A stretch of 64,000 nucleotides of DNA, taken from NCBI GenBank assembly GCA_037367405.1, contig JAZKJV010011605.1:165881-229880 (forward strand). Reading direction: 5' to 3'. Below are positions 47,757 through 59,915 of the stretch, one piece after another (position 1 is the stretch's first letter; each line of letters begins with the position of its first letter). A model generated the notes under the pieces. That model saw only the letters and a list, made by a program, of their open reading frames with translations, did not search any database and had not been told where the DNA came from. Origin of the DNA: Ottelia alismoides (Eukaryota > Streptophyta > Magnoliopsida > Alismatales > Hydrocharitaceae). The position numbers and the translations under genes are program-made.

Positions 47757-50700
47757 CCTTTCGTGTTGAATAATAAAAGATGTAAGAATTATGTTTTCCT
47801 GACAATGTAGTTGTGTAAAACTATTAATTAATTGATATAACAACTTCTAGCATGATAAAGGTGTGCACAGTTATATTTTAAGATACCGAGCACCCTTAGA
47901 AGTAGAAGATAATGTAGTTATACATTTAGAAAATATTAGTAAATCCCTGTCTTTGAAAATATTGATTTAGATATGTTTTGATATGATTCCGGGATTTCGC
48001 CGGCTCCATACATGGACAAACAACATCAGCACTTAAAATCACCTGCATGGTCATGTGAATTTACATGACATTTTGTGATACCATGGATCGTTTGCGTAAC
48101 AAGGAATACACGATTGTTTTATGAGAAGAGGATGCAAGTTATGTTGTGCTTGTGAACCCACGATTTTGATAACTTTGGGTATGACCTTTTGTGATTCAGC
48201 TTACAATGAAATTATATCACTGCTATGGTATCTAGTGTAGGTCATCAATTTTGAGATTTTTGTTTTACAATTACTGGGGTTTTACCATTTTGTACACGAT
48301 GCTATCATGAAGGATTTTTACTTCATATGGTGTATAAATGAGTAAGCATGGCATCTTGATGCATGATTTTGTAGATGACATTCATATGGTGAATGAAGCT
48401 GTATTTTGCAATCAAAATAAAGCTTGGATATATGGTGAAAGTCCTCAAGGCTCAGAAATGCAGAATGCAGTATGCGGTATTCGTACGGTCATGCGGTCTA
48501 AAGCGAGTAAGCAGATATGCAGAGGAGTATACGCAAGTATATGCGGTTTATGCGGTTTATAATATTTTAAATTAAAATATAAAAAATACAAAAATAAAAT
48601 GTGTTTATATAAAAAATTTGATGATCTAACAAAATCCAAAATAAAAAATTCAAATAAGATAATATAACCAATAAGTATATAAGCATGATATTATAAATTG
48701 ACTTTTTTAGTGTATATTTTGAATTTAATGCATATATATACACATACAAATTTCGATTCAATAGGGAACACACGAATTCTATAAGAAATCTTTAATGCAT
48801 ATATAGATTCTATATATAAAAAAAGCTAAAGAATAATCATATGTATACAAATCATACACCCAAAATTATATATATAAATATATATATATATATAGGGTAA
48901 AATGTGTATGCTCCCTAGGGGGAGCTAACTTAGCTCCCCCCGCCCTTTTTTCACAAATTTTTTTTATTTTTTTCGAAATCTAAAACCGTGTAAATTAATT
49001 ATTAAATTCCTACATTATGTCATTCAAATTTCATTCGAAACAGAGACTCGTACGACCTCCATCCAAACGGGGTCGATTTAAAAAATCCTGTTACCGTTAA
49101 AAAAATGATTGTCTGGATGGAGGCCGTAGGAGTCTCTGTTTCACACGAAATTTTTATGACATAATATAGGGATATAGTGATGAATATTCACGGAAAAAAT
49201 TTTCAAAAAAAATAAAAAAAATTGAAGAAAATAGGGCGGGGGGAGCTAAGTTAGCTCCCCCTAGGGGGCAGCCCCATTTTCCTCATATATATATATGGAT
49301 CTCCAAGGGACAAAACTTGTTGACACAAAATATAGGGAAAAATTGTGTTTGCATATAAAATTTATTAGAAGCACAAAAATGTAAAGTGTCAGGTTGATAG
49401 TCAACTATTTCATAATTCGAAGCATAGAATGAACTTCATTAGATAGAAATTTCAAAAGGCAGTAAACAATTCATTATTAAGTGTTAAGAATAATGTAAGA
49501 ATTATTCCTTTCGTGTTGAATAATAAAAGATGTAAGAATTATGTTTTCCTGACGATGTAGTTGTGTAAAACTATTAATTAATTGATATAACAACTTCCAG
49601 CATGATAAAGGTGTGCACAATTACATTTTAAGATACCGAGCAACCTTAGAAGTAGAAGATAATGTAGTTATACATTTAGAAAATATTAGTAAATCCCTGT
49701 CTTTGAAAATATTGATTTAGATATGTTTTGATATGATTCCGGGATTTCGCCGGCTCTATACATGGACAAACAACATCAGCACTTAAAATCACCTGCATGG
49801 TCATGTGAATTTACATGACATTTTGTGATACCATGGATCGTTTGCATAACAAGGAATACACGATTGTTTTATGAGAAGAGGATGCAAGTTATGTTGTACT
49901 TGTGAACCCACGATTTTGATAACTTTGGGTATGACCTTTTGTGATTCAACTTACAATGAAATTATATCACTGCTATGGTATCTAGTGTAGGTCATCAATT
50001 TTGAGATTTTTGTTTTACAATTACTGGAGTTTCTACCATTTTGTACATGATGCTATCATGAAGGATTTTTACTTCATATGGTGTATAAATGAGTAAGCAT
50101 GGCATCTTGATGCATGATTTTGTAGATGACATTCATATGGTGAATGAAACAGTATTTTGCAATCAAAATAAAGCTTGGATATATGGTAAAAGTCCTCAAG
50201 GTTCAGAAATGCGGTCTAAAGCGAGTAAGCAGATATGCAGAGGAGTATACGCAAGTATATGCGGTTTATGCGGTTTATAATATTTTAAATTAAAATATAA
50301 AAAAATACAAAAATAAAATGTGTTTATATAAAAAATTTGATGATATAACAAAATCCAAAATAAAAAATTCAAATAAGATAATATAATCAATAAGTATATA
50401 AGCATGATATTATAAATTGACTTTTTAGTGTATATTTTGAATTTAATGCATATATATACACATACAAATTTCGATTCAATAGGGAACACACAAATTCTAT
50501 AAGAAATCTTTAATGCATATATAGATTCTATAAATAACAAAAGTTAAAGAATAATCATATGTATACAAATCATACACCCAAATTATATATACATATATAT
50601 AGATGGATCTCCAAGGGACAAAACTTGTTGACACAAAATATAGGGAAAATTGTATTTGCATATAAAATTTATTAGAAGCACAAAAATGTAAAGTGTCAGG

Positions 50701-51908
50701 TTGATAGTCAACTATTTCATAATTCAAAGAATAGAATGAATTTCATCAGATAAAAAATTCAAAAGGCAGTAAACAGTTCATTAATAAGTGTTATGAATAA
50801 TGTAAGAATTATTCCTTTCGTGTTAAATAATAAAAGATGTAAGAATTATGTTTTCCTGACGATGTAGTTGTGTAAAACTATTAATTAATTGATATAACAA
50901 CTTCCAGCATGATAAAGGTGTGCACCGTTACATTTTAAGATACCGAGCACCCTTAGAAGTAGAAGATAATGTAGTTATACATTTAGAAAATATTATTAAA
51001 TCCCTGTCTTTGAAAATATTGATTTAGATATGTTTTGATATGATTCCGGGATTTCGCCGGCTCCATACATGGACAAACAACATCAGCACTTAAAATTACC
51101 TGCATGGTCATGTGAATTTACATGACATTTTGTGATACCATGGATCGTTTGCATAACAAGGAATACACGATTGTTTTATGAGAAGAGGATGCAAGTTATG
51201 TTGTACTTGTGAACCCACGATTTTGATAACTTTGGGTATGACCTTTTGTGATTCAACTTACAATGAAATTATATCACTGCTATGGTATCTAGTGTAGGTC
51301 ATCAATTTTGAGATTTTTGTTTTACAATTACTGGAGTTTCTACCATTTTGTACATGATGCTATCATAAAGGATTTTTACTTCATATGGTGTATAAATGCG
51401 TAAGCATGGCATCTTGATGCATGATTTTGTAGATGACATTCATATGGTGAATGAAACAGTATTTTGCAATCAAAACAAAGCTTGGATATATGGTAAAAGT
51501 CAAGGTTCAGAAATGCGGTATGCGGTATTCGTTCGGTCATGCGGTCTAAAGCGAGTAAGCAGATATGCAGAGGAGTATACGCAAGTATATGCAGTTTATG
51601 CGGTTTATAATATTTTAAATTAAAATATAAAAAATACAAAAATAAAATGTGTTTATATAAAAAATTTGATGATATAACAAAATCCAAAATAAAAAATTCA
51701 AATAAGATAATATAATCAATAAGTATATAAGCATGATATTATAAATTGACTTTTTAGTGTATATTTTGAATTTAATGCATATATATACACATACAAATTT
51801 CGATTCAATAGGGAACACACGAATTCTATAAGAAATCTTTAATGCATATATAGATTCTATAGATAACAAAAGTTAAAGAATAATCATATGTATACAAATC
51901 ATACACCC

Positions 51909-51946
<38 letters not shown>

Positions 51947-53259
51947 TGGATCTCCAAGGGACAAAACTTGTTGACACAAAATATAGGGAAAATTGTATTT
52001 GCATATAAAATTTATTAGAAGCACAAAAATGTAAAGTGTCAGGTTGATAGTCAACTATTTCATAATTCGAAGAATAGAATGAATTTCATCAGATAAAAAA
52101 TTCAAAAGGCAGTAAACAGTTCATTAATAAGTGTTGGGAATAATGTAAGAATTATTCCTTTCGTATTGAATAATAAAAGATGTAAGAATTATGTTTTCCT
52201 GACGATGTAGTTGTGTAAAACTATTAATTAATTGATATAACAACTTCCAGCATGATAAAGGTGTGCACCGTTACATTTTAAGATACCGAGCCCCCTTAGA
52301 AGTAGAAGATAATGTAGTTATACATTTAGAAAATATTAGTAAATCTCTGTCTTTGAAAATATTGATTTAGATATGTTTTGATATGATTCCGGGATTTCGC
52401 CGGCTCCATACATGGACAAACAACATCAGCACTTAAAATCACCTGCATGGTCATGTGAATTTACATGACATTTTGTGATACCATGGATCGTTTACATAAC
52501 AAGGAATACACGATTGTTTTATGAGAAGAGGATGCAAGTTATGTTGTACTTGTGAACCCACGATTTTGATAACTTTGGGTATGACCTTTTGTGATTCGGC
52601 TTACAATGAAATTATATCACTGCTATGGTATCTAGTGTAGGTCATCAATTTTGAGATTTTTGTTTTACAATTACTGGAGTTTCTACCATTTTGTACATGA
52701 TGCTATCATGCAGGATTTTTACTTCATATGGTGTATAAATGAGTAAGCATGGCATCTTGATGCATGATTTTGTAGATGACATTCATATGGTGAATGAAAC
52801 AGTATTTTGCAATCAAAATAAAGCTTGGTATATGGTAAAAGTCCTCAAGGTTCAGAAATGCGGTATGCGGTATTCGTTCGGTCATGCGGTCTAAAGCGAG
52901 TAAGCAGATATGCAGAGGAGTATACGCAAGTATATGCGGTTTATGCGGTTTATAATATTTTAAATTAAAATATAAAAAAATACAAAAATAAAATGTGTTT
53001 ATATAAAAAATTTGACGATATAACAAAATCCAAAATAAAAAATTCAAATAAGATAATATAACCAATAAGTATATAGCATGATATTATAAATTGACTTTTT
53101 AGTGTATATTTTGAATTTAATGCATATATATATACGCATACAAATTTCGATTCAATAGGGAACACACGAATTCTATAAGAAATCTTTAATGCATATATAG
53201 ATTCTATAGATAACAAAAGTTAAAGAATAATCATATGTATACAAATCATACACCCAAAT

Positions 53260-53303
<44 letters not shown>

Positions 53304-54825
53304 TGGATCTCCAAGGGACAAAACTTGTTGACACAAAATATAGGGAAAATTGTATTTGTATATAAAATTTATTAGAAGCACAAAAATGTAAAGTGTCAGG
53401 TTGATAGTCAACTATTTCATAATTCGAAGAATAGAATGAATTTCATCAGATAGAAAATTCAAAAGGCAGTAAACAGTTCATTAATAAGTGTTAGGAATAA
53501 TGTAAGAATTATTCCTTTCGTGTTGAATAATAAAAGATGTAAGAATTATGTTTTCCTGACTATGTAGTTGTGTAAAACTATTAATTAATTGATATAACAA
53601 CTTCCAGCATGATAAAGGTGTGCACAGTTGCATTTTAAGATACCGAGCACCCTTAGAAGTAGAAGATAATGTAGTTATACATTTAGAAAATATTAGTAAA
53701 TCCCTGTCTTTAAAAATATTGATTTAGATATGTTTTGATATGATTCCGTGATTTCGCCGGCTCCATACATGGACAAACAACATCAGCACTTAAAATTACC
53801 TGCATGGTCATGTGAATTTACATGACATTTTGTGGTACCATGGATCGTTTGCATAACAAGGAATACACGATTGCTTTATGAGAAGAGGATGCAAGTTATG
53901 TTGTACTTGTGAACCCACGATTTTGATAACTTTGGGTATGAACTTTTGTGATTCAGCTTACAATGAAATTATATCACTGCTATGGTATCTAGTGTAGGTC
54001 ATCAATTTTGAGATTTTTGTTTTACAATGAGTTTCTACCATTTTGTACATGATGCTATCATGAAGGAGTTTTACTTCATATGGTGTATAAATGAGTAAGC
54101 ATGGCATCTTGATGCATGATTTAATAGATGACATTCATATGGTGAATGAAACAGTATTTTGCAATCAAAATAAAGCTTGGATATATGGTAAAAGTCCCCA
54201 AGGTTCAGAAATGCGGTATGCGGTATTCGTTCGGTCATGCGGTCTAAAGCGAGTAAGCAGATATGCAGAGGAGTATACACAAGTATATGCGGTTTATGCG
54301 GTTTATAATATTTTAAATTATAATATAAAAAAATACAAAAATAAAATGTGTTTATATAAAAAATTTGATGATCTAACAAAATCCAAAATAAAAAATTCAA
54401 ATAAGATAATATAACCAATAAGTATATAAGCATGATATTATAAATTGACTTTTTTAGTGTATATTTTGAATTTAATGCATATATATACACATACAAATTT
54501 CGATTCAATAGGGAACACACGAATTCTATAAGAAATCTTTAATGCATTTATAGATTCTATAGATAACAAAAGTTGAAGAATAATCATATGTATACAAATC
54601 ATACGCCCAAAATATATGTATATATATGGATCTCCTAGGGACAGAACTTGTTGACACAAAATATAGGGAATATTGTATTTGCATATAAAATTTATTAGAA
54701 GCACAAAAATGTAAAGTGTCAGGTTGATAGTCAACTATTTCATAATTCGAAGAATAGAATGAATTTCATTAGATAAAAAATTCAAAAGGCAGTAAACAGT
54801 TCATTAATAAGTGTTAGGAATAATG
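47757..54825. repeat. Five-unit head-to-tail tandem array (~1.31-1.36 kb units)
   Basis: Units start at cctttcgtgttgaataa: 47757, 49507, 50814, 52157 and 53514; the last ends at 54825. Lengths are 1750 (including a 390-bp MITE, so about 1360), 1307, 1343, 1357 and 1312. By eye the units are highly similar, differing by scattered substitutions, small indels and the length of a central (TA)n tract. Each unit has two parts: ~700 bp of flank-like sequence, then the first ~600 bp of a hAT-like element beginning CAAGGTTCAGAAATGCGG. Inter-unit joins carry ataatgtaagaattatt, absent at the left edge of unit 1; unit 5 runs on instead into the hAT-like interior (ataatggaaagaaatgg). Confidence 0.9.
48894..49283. 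mobile_element. 390-bp foldback MITE inside array unit 1
   Basis: Near-perfect long inverted repeats extend ~190 bp from each side: AGGgtAAAATG...CCTAGGGGGAGCTAA at the left and its complement at the right, with aacagagactc / gagtctctgttt near the centre. Each arm tip itself contains the palindrome GGGGGAGCTAACTTAGCTCCCCC-type, so the element is a hairpin with smaller hairpins at its ends. It sits within the (TA)n tract of unit 1; the other four units show the empty site. The target duplication is masked by the TA repeat. Confidence 0.75.
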
Positions 54826-55144
54826 GAAAGAAATGGATATGAGAAAAATACATAGATTATATTCACAAATGCGGCATATATAGGAATAATGAAAAGATGC
54901 ATCAATGTAAATGATGATATAAGAGTTGCTCGGAAAAAAATCGTGTTAATGTGTCATCATGAATTAAACGAAAAAGATACATGAATCATATATGAAAAAT
55001 CTCTTGTTCAGATATGCGGCCATATCTGCCGCATAGTCGAACCTGTATGCGGTTTGACCACATATTGCTGCATATGCCATATGCGCTTCGGTCATGTGAC
55101 CGAATTCGCATATGGGGCTGCATGGACCGTATTTCGAAACATTG
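54199..55144. mobile_element. Complete hAT-like non-autonomous element, TATGCGGT family
   Basis: The left end CAAGGTTCAGAAATGCGG at 54199 and the right end, read inwards as CAATGTTTCGAAATACGG, match at about 13 of 18 bases. Flanks are aaagtccc (54191-54198; aaagtcct in units 2 and 4) and aaagtcat (55145-55152), an 8-bp hAT-type TSD with one or two changes. Subterminal zones carry repeated tatgcgg, gcggtatt, cggtcatgcggt and, at the right, complementary ccgcat and cggtcatgtgaccg. The 946-bp AT-rich interior has no transposase. Only this copy has a right end; array units 1-4 have just the left ~600 bp (left ends at 48446, 50197, 51501, 52846). Confidence 0.7.
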
Positions 55145-55152
55145 AAAGTCAT

Positions 55153-55640
55153 TATAAGAATCACTATGCATTCTTGTATATGGAATGGGTGGGAACATGA
55201 GAATTGACAATTGCATACACAACATGGTTAGCAATATGGTAAGTATAAGGTGCATGTTAAAGAAAACGTCGTGCATGCCAATCTTGTTCCCACATTGTAA
55301 TTTGGCAAGCGAGACAACTCACATGTCTAGGATGTGCAATGGCATGTTCTTTTTTTTAAGAAAAAAAGGGCACAACGTTTTAGAGACGTGCACCCAAAGA
55401 ATCCACTTTAGTATTGCCCATGTCCTATTGAATTTTGTGAGAATGTTATTTGTCTGAGAAACAAATTGTTTTATATATGTACATATATTTAGGTGTCTTC
55501 ATATAAATGAGAGTCCTAGGTGAAAATAATAAGCGCTAAAGATATTAAATACCAAAAATACTACTACTACTACTATATAGCCACTAATCCATTAACATTA
55601 ATAGACTTCAAGAATATTGAAACAAAATGAGTAGTAACAC
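55153..55640. other. Spacer, nothing recognised
   Basis: No gene or repeat family identified; contains a short (CTA)n run near 55560. Confidence 0.35.
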
Positions 55641-57480
55641 GACCCCTTCAAGTTGGAGTAAAGATGCTAGTTATGCCATCTTGTCAAAAGAAAACCATGA
55701 TGCTTCTTAGAGAGCCGTTTGGTGAAAATATTTGCAAACCAGAGCTCAGAAGGAATGTATGTATGGAGCTGTGGATCGAGTGGATGAAGAGATGTGTTAC
55801 GACCTCCTCATACTCGGTCCTGGTAAATGGCAGGCCAGAAGGGGGGGTTCTTTCAGCCGCAACGTTGTGTCCGTCAGGGCTGCCCCTGGCTCCGATGCTT
55901 TTCGTTCTGGTCGCCGATGCTCTGACGGTTCTATTTAAGCAAGTGGTGGAATCTGGGTGGTGTGAAGGTTTTCATATGGATGAAATCTCTATACTTATTC
56001 TGCAGTATGCAGATGATACTCTTTTGTTGTTGGGAGGCTCAGAGGACTAATCACTGAATGCGGCACAGTTGGTGGATATTTTTGGAAGTCTTTCTGGGCT
56101 GGAGATCAACAAATACAGGTCTGTGACTATCATCTTTGGGATGGAAGATGCAGAGCGGGCTAGGACCGCAACTATTCTTGACTGCCCTTTGAGGGACTTG
56201 CCTTTGGTGGACAGGAAGCTGAAGAAAGCGGATTGAGACTATGTGCTTGCAGAGGATGGAGCAAAGACCGACAGAGGAAGGCAATAACATATCTAAGGGC
56301 GACAAACTAATTCTGCTGAAACATGTGCCTTCTGCTATACCGTTATTTCTCTACTCAACGCGTTTAATGCGTCTCGAGGTCTGAAGAAGGGTGGAATCGC
56401 TTATGAAAAAGTTCTTTTGGTCGGATGGTAAGCAACAGAAAACAGGCGGTGCACCTGGTCAGCTGGAAGGAGGTGACGAAGGGTAGAAGGGAAGGAGGCT
56501 TAGGGATCCGAGACGTGGAATGCATGAACAAGGCTCTCCTAGCGAAATGGGTGACTCAAATCTGGGGCCCTTCTTCCGCGCTCGTGGCCAAGCTAGTCCT
56601 GAAAATTTATGGGGAGCAAGACGAGCTAGTGGCGAGAAGAGTGCGGCGGGAATTGCCGCTGTGGACGGGTATTAGGGAGGTCCTACCGTCCTTAGTGCAC
56701 AAACTGAGGCCGAAGGTGGGGGACGACCACATGTTCAAATTCTGGACCGATGAGTGGATAGATGAGGGAAAGCTCATCGTCAGATTCCCGAAGTTGTTCG
56801 CTCATGCGACTTCGAAAGAATGTTTACTTTACCAGGCGATGGGATCCAACATGTGGACTCCGGAGTTTGTGAATGAGCTCTCCGAACAGAGGTTGGAGGA
56901 TTTCTTCAGGATGCAGGCTGATGTCCAAGCGCTAGTGGTTGATGTGCAGCAGGTCGACCATTTTGAATGGGAAGGGAGGAAGTTCTCAACGAAGAAGGCA
57001 TATGATCAATTGAAGCAACCACCAGATGAACATGGCTGCTAAGGTTCCGTGTAGAGTCAAGATTTTTCTGTGGTGCTTGAGAAGAGACCGCTTGTGTGAC
57101 AAGGCAAGGAGGGTGCATCTTTTTGTCTTGTAGGACACGACTTGTGATAGATGACGGCACCAACATGAGGACACAGAACATATTTTTTAAATACGTGTTT
57201 TCGGTACGGATTTGGAGGGAGTTGGGGATAGACTAGCTCGAGACAGATGAGACAACTTCTGCTTTTTGGAGATCGGTTTGTGCGGTGGGGGGCGCCTCCA
57301 CAGACGATGTCTCCCTCGCCGTCGCGACTCTATGGGCGATTTGGCTATGCTGGAATGGCTGTGTTTTCAACAACCAGATATTCTACTTCGAAAATATGAT
57401 CTCACATTATAAAACCGACAATTTCTGAGCTTCTGGATAATATAACCTAACTGTTTTAAATGAAATTAAAGTGGCGGTAT
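55640..57480 (+). pseudogene. L1-type LINE: RT 3' half plus zf-RVT/C-terminal region, frameshifted
   Basis: RT blocks at 55664-56050: SYSVLVNGRPEGG, a frameshifted core, GLPLAPMLFVLVADALTVLF, then LQYADDTLLLLGG with the catalytic YADD (about 56006-56017). After several stops the frame 56425-57042 continues with VSWKEVTKGRREGGLGIRD, MNKALLAKW and DDHMFKFWTDEWI, typical of the plant L1 C-terminal half. In another frame from 57029, AAKVPCRVKIFLWCL ... DTTCDR ... HEDTEHIFF ... RIW marks the zinc-finger (zf-RVT) module. At least three frame changes and several stops show it is dead. The endonuclease and ORF1 are absent (5' truncation). The orientation is that of the gene. Confidence 0.8.
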
Positions 57481-57815
57481 CTCCCAACTTGGGAGATTAC
57501 CCATCGTCTATTTATCAAAAAAATGCATGGAGTAGTAATTATTTTGCCTGAGTGACATCAACATGAATTGATGGCAGTTTTGTTCTCTCAACGCTCTCAT
57601 CGAGCACATGATTAGAATAGTATAGTCAGGGGACTTGGACAATACTACAAACACCCATATAAATAAGAAGATAGACAATCCATGATAGTATGATACCTCA
57701 CAGGTAATATTTATAATTTTATAGTTCATTATTCTCCCCTGCATTAGAATTAACATGGATAGGTTTTTCTTTTGCACAATGATAAAATCTACACCCGAAA
57801 ATGTGGCATAACCAG
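57481..57815. other. Spacer, nothing recognised
   Basis: AT-rich; no gene or family identified. The 3' end of the LINE may extend a little into it, as no clear poly(A) or TSD was found. Confidence 0.35.
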
Positions 57816-57823
57816 TAGTTATT

Positions 57824-58608
57824 AGGGTGGATCATTGGGCTCGACCCTGCCCAGTCTGAGAAAGATCGGTCCTAGCTCATCCATTTTTCTCGAACTGTGG
57901 GCTGGGACAAGGCCTGTGTTTTTTGAAGATCGAGGGCTCGGGCCCAGCCCAAGGCCCATGGGTTTGGGCCGGGCTCAACCCACCCCGAGTGGGCCGTGTT
58001 TTGTAGACTACAGATAGTTATGTGTTGGCCCACCTTCCAAACTTTCGGGACTTCTGTTCACATTTAATATAAGCCATTCGTTTTAGTATTAATATTTTAA
58101 TTAATTGTCACACACAACCAACATCCGTATTTCATTGACTATAGTTAAAATTAAATTTGAATACTTAAACGTAGACGTGTCCATCTCCAGGTGTATTTAT
58201 TTATTTTACCGAAACAAATTGGAAAATCAAGATGTATCCATCGGCGTTAAAGGGAAGGCGAGGTGGGGAAAGGGGTGCTTCCATGTGGGAGGGTAGGTCG
58301 CTGAGGACTGAAATTGCAGGGACTGGTCTGGTAGGGGAGGGTTGTGGATATGGGAGAAGAGGGGTTGGAGCAGGGGTGCATGTGTTTCGGAAGAGTGAGC
58401 AAGTCTTTCCTGCGAATCACGTTGGATGTGGGTTGGGTCGGGCCAACTCGTGTTCATGCGAGTTTGGGCTGGGACCGGCCCAAGTTAGACATTCTCGATA
58501 ATTGGAGGCCCGGGCCCGGCCCATATGTGTATCGGGTTCGGACTGGGTCCAGCCCTTTGCGGGTCGGGTCTGGATCAGATCCGGGCTGGCCGGCTCAATG
58601 CTCCACCA
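57824..58608. mobile_element. hAT-like element, GGGCCGGGCC subterminal repeats
   Basis: The ends AGGGTGGATCATTGGGCTCG (57824) and, read inwards from 58608, TGGTGGAGCATTGAGCCGG match through GGTGGA.CATTG.GC. Flanks tagttatt (57816-57823) and tagtagat (58609-58616) are a 6-of-8 duplication. Both subterminal regions are dense in gggccgggct, cgggccc and ggcccat. No transposase; an interior 76-89 codon overlap of frames has no known domain. Confidence 0.6.
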
Positions 58609-58616
58609 TAGTAGAT

Positions 58617-59099
58617 ATCTTCTATCTTACTGACAAATAACACAGTCTGAATCAAAATGGGCTGAGAGATCTTGATTTTTGTCAATATTGAAGTGAAGTC
58701 CACCGCCTGGCTAGTCTTTTAGGGACTTGAGAATAAGAGATATGATTTCACTATATACTGATTTACACGGCTCATAACTAAATGGACGTCTGGTCTAGTA
58801 ACAATCAAGCATTTGGGTTTCCTGACAATACTCTTGTATCGTCTAGGTGTAGATCATCAGTCGATCTTGACCTGATATAAGTATTAATTGGAGTTAATGA
58901 TGGCTCGATAGACTTTTAGGTACTTGAGAATAAGCTATAACATCCTCTCATTGTCTATAGCTTGATTTCTCTATATATTGATTTGCATGGCTCACAACAA
59001 AACTAGTGTCGGGTCTCGTCATAATCAAGCATAATAGTTTTCTTATAATAATCTTGTATCTAGGGGAAGATCATCAATCAATCTTGACATCAGGAAAGT
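58617..59099. other. Intron-4-region sequence with an internal duplication
   Basis: 58720-58890 and 58915-59095 are diverged direct copies (acttgagaataag, tgatttc.ctatat.ctgattt, catcaatc.atcttgac). No coding similarity; possibly the end of the minus-strand copia remnant that follows. Confidence 0.4.
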
Positions 59100-59915
59100 A
59101 TTAAGATGAGGATGATTGATTAGAATCCAGCATGCTTTCCAAGAAGGAACTATACACTTGGACTTTATAGCAACCCCAATACCAACGAAATAGCGTAGCT
59201 GATCTAGAGCTTTTGTTATAAATATCTTCTGTAAAAAGTCCTAGGTCTCTAGAATCTATTTTATGTAATTTCAGTCAAATCATATTACCAATGGCAAACA
59301 TATCCACTTTTGTCTTTCCTATGAAGATTGAGTGATCTGCAGTAGCTTTGGAGAACCCAATCTTAGAAAGCATGTGCTCAAGTCTGTCAAACTAGGCTCC
59401 AGGCCTTTGCGTCATCCAAAAAAAGACTTGCAGCGAGGAGGTTGCGACGTGGAAACTTTCATTATCAGGTCACCGTAGATGAATTTATTTTAATAGCAAA
59501 ATGGAGTGGTTAGATCTTATTTACATCAACAGACAATATAACTCGAACAGAACTAACCACATGACAGAAAATTCAGAATAGTCTATCTATTAGGTTTAAG
59601 TAAAATCTTTGGCCATTTAATGAGTAAAATATTCTATCTTGTTCAAGATGCTTGAACGATCCAGTACAATGATATTTGACGGTGTAAACCATTGGCATAC
59701 TTCAACAGTGGCTTCAACAAAATGATGAACGAGATCATGTGCCCCTCTAAAAATAGAAGTTCCCATCTCTTCGTCAATGGCACACTTCCACATGGATCCT
59801 GCAATTTTTTTAAATAATGCATTAAGCAATGGTACTCTTCAACGCAATGAGAAATTATGCAAGCTAGGTTCATACAATTGCAAAAGTACAATGTGATATG
59901 GGATGGAGCAAACAT
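59100..59915 (-). pseudogene. Copia-type reverse-transcriptase remnant
   Basis: The minus strand from 59829 reads MWKCAIDEEMGTSIFRGAHDLV and EVCQWFTPSN, the start of a copia RT (compare W..A..eEM.al..n.TWdLV ... vgCrWv). From about 59410 leftwards FDRLEHMLSKIGFSKATADHSIF and, after stops, LRYFVGIGVAIKSKCIV match the later blocks (compare W...l...l...GF.....D.sl and LkyFLGIEva). Order and spacing are right but the central YVDD block is missing and frames are broken. Confidence 0.6.

Noticed and set aside
48338..48562. Repeated small ORF (MSKHGILMHDFVDDIHMVN) in the array units
   Set aside because: It recurs only because the DNA is tandemly duplicated; indels shift its C-terminus between units and no family is recognised, so coding function is not supported.
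47757..54825. Regularly spaced repeats suggesting a CRISPR-like array
   Set aside because: Units are 1.3 kb and themselves composed of transposon and flank sequence in a plant intron; there are no short repeat-spacer units or cas genes.
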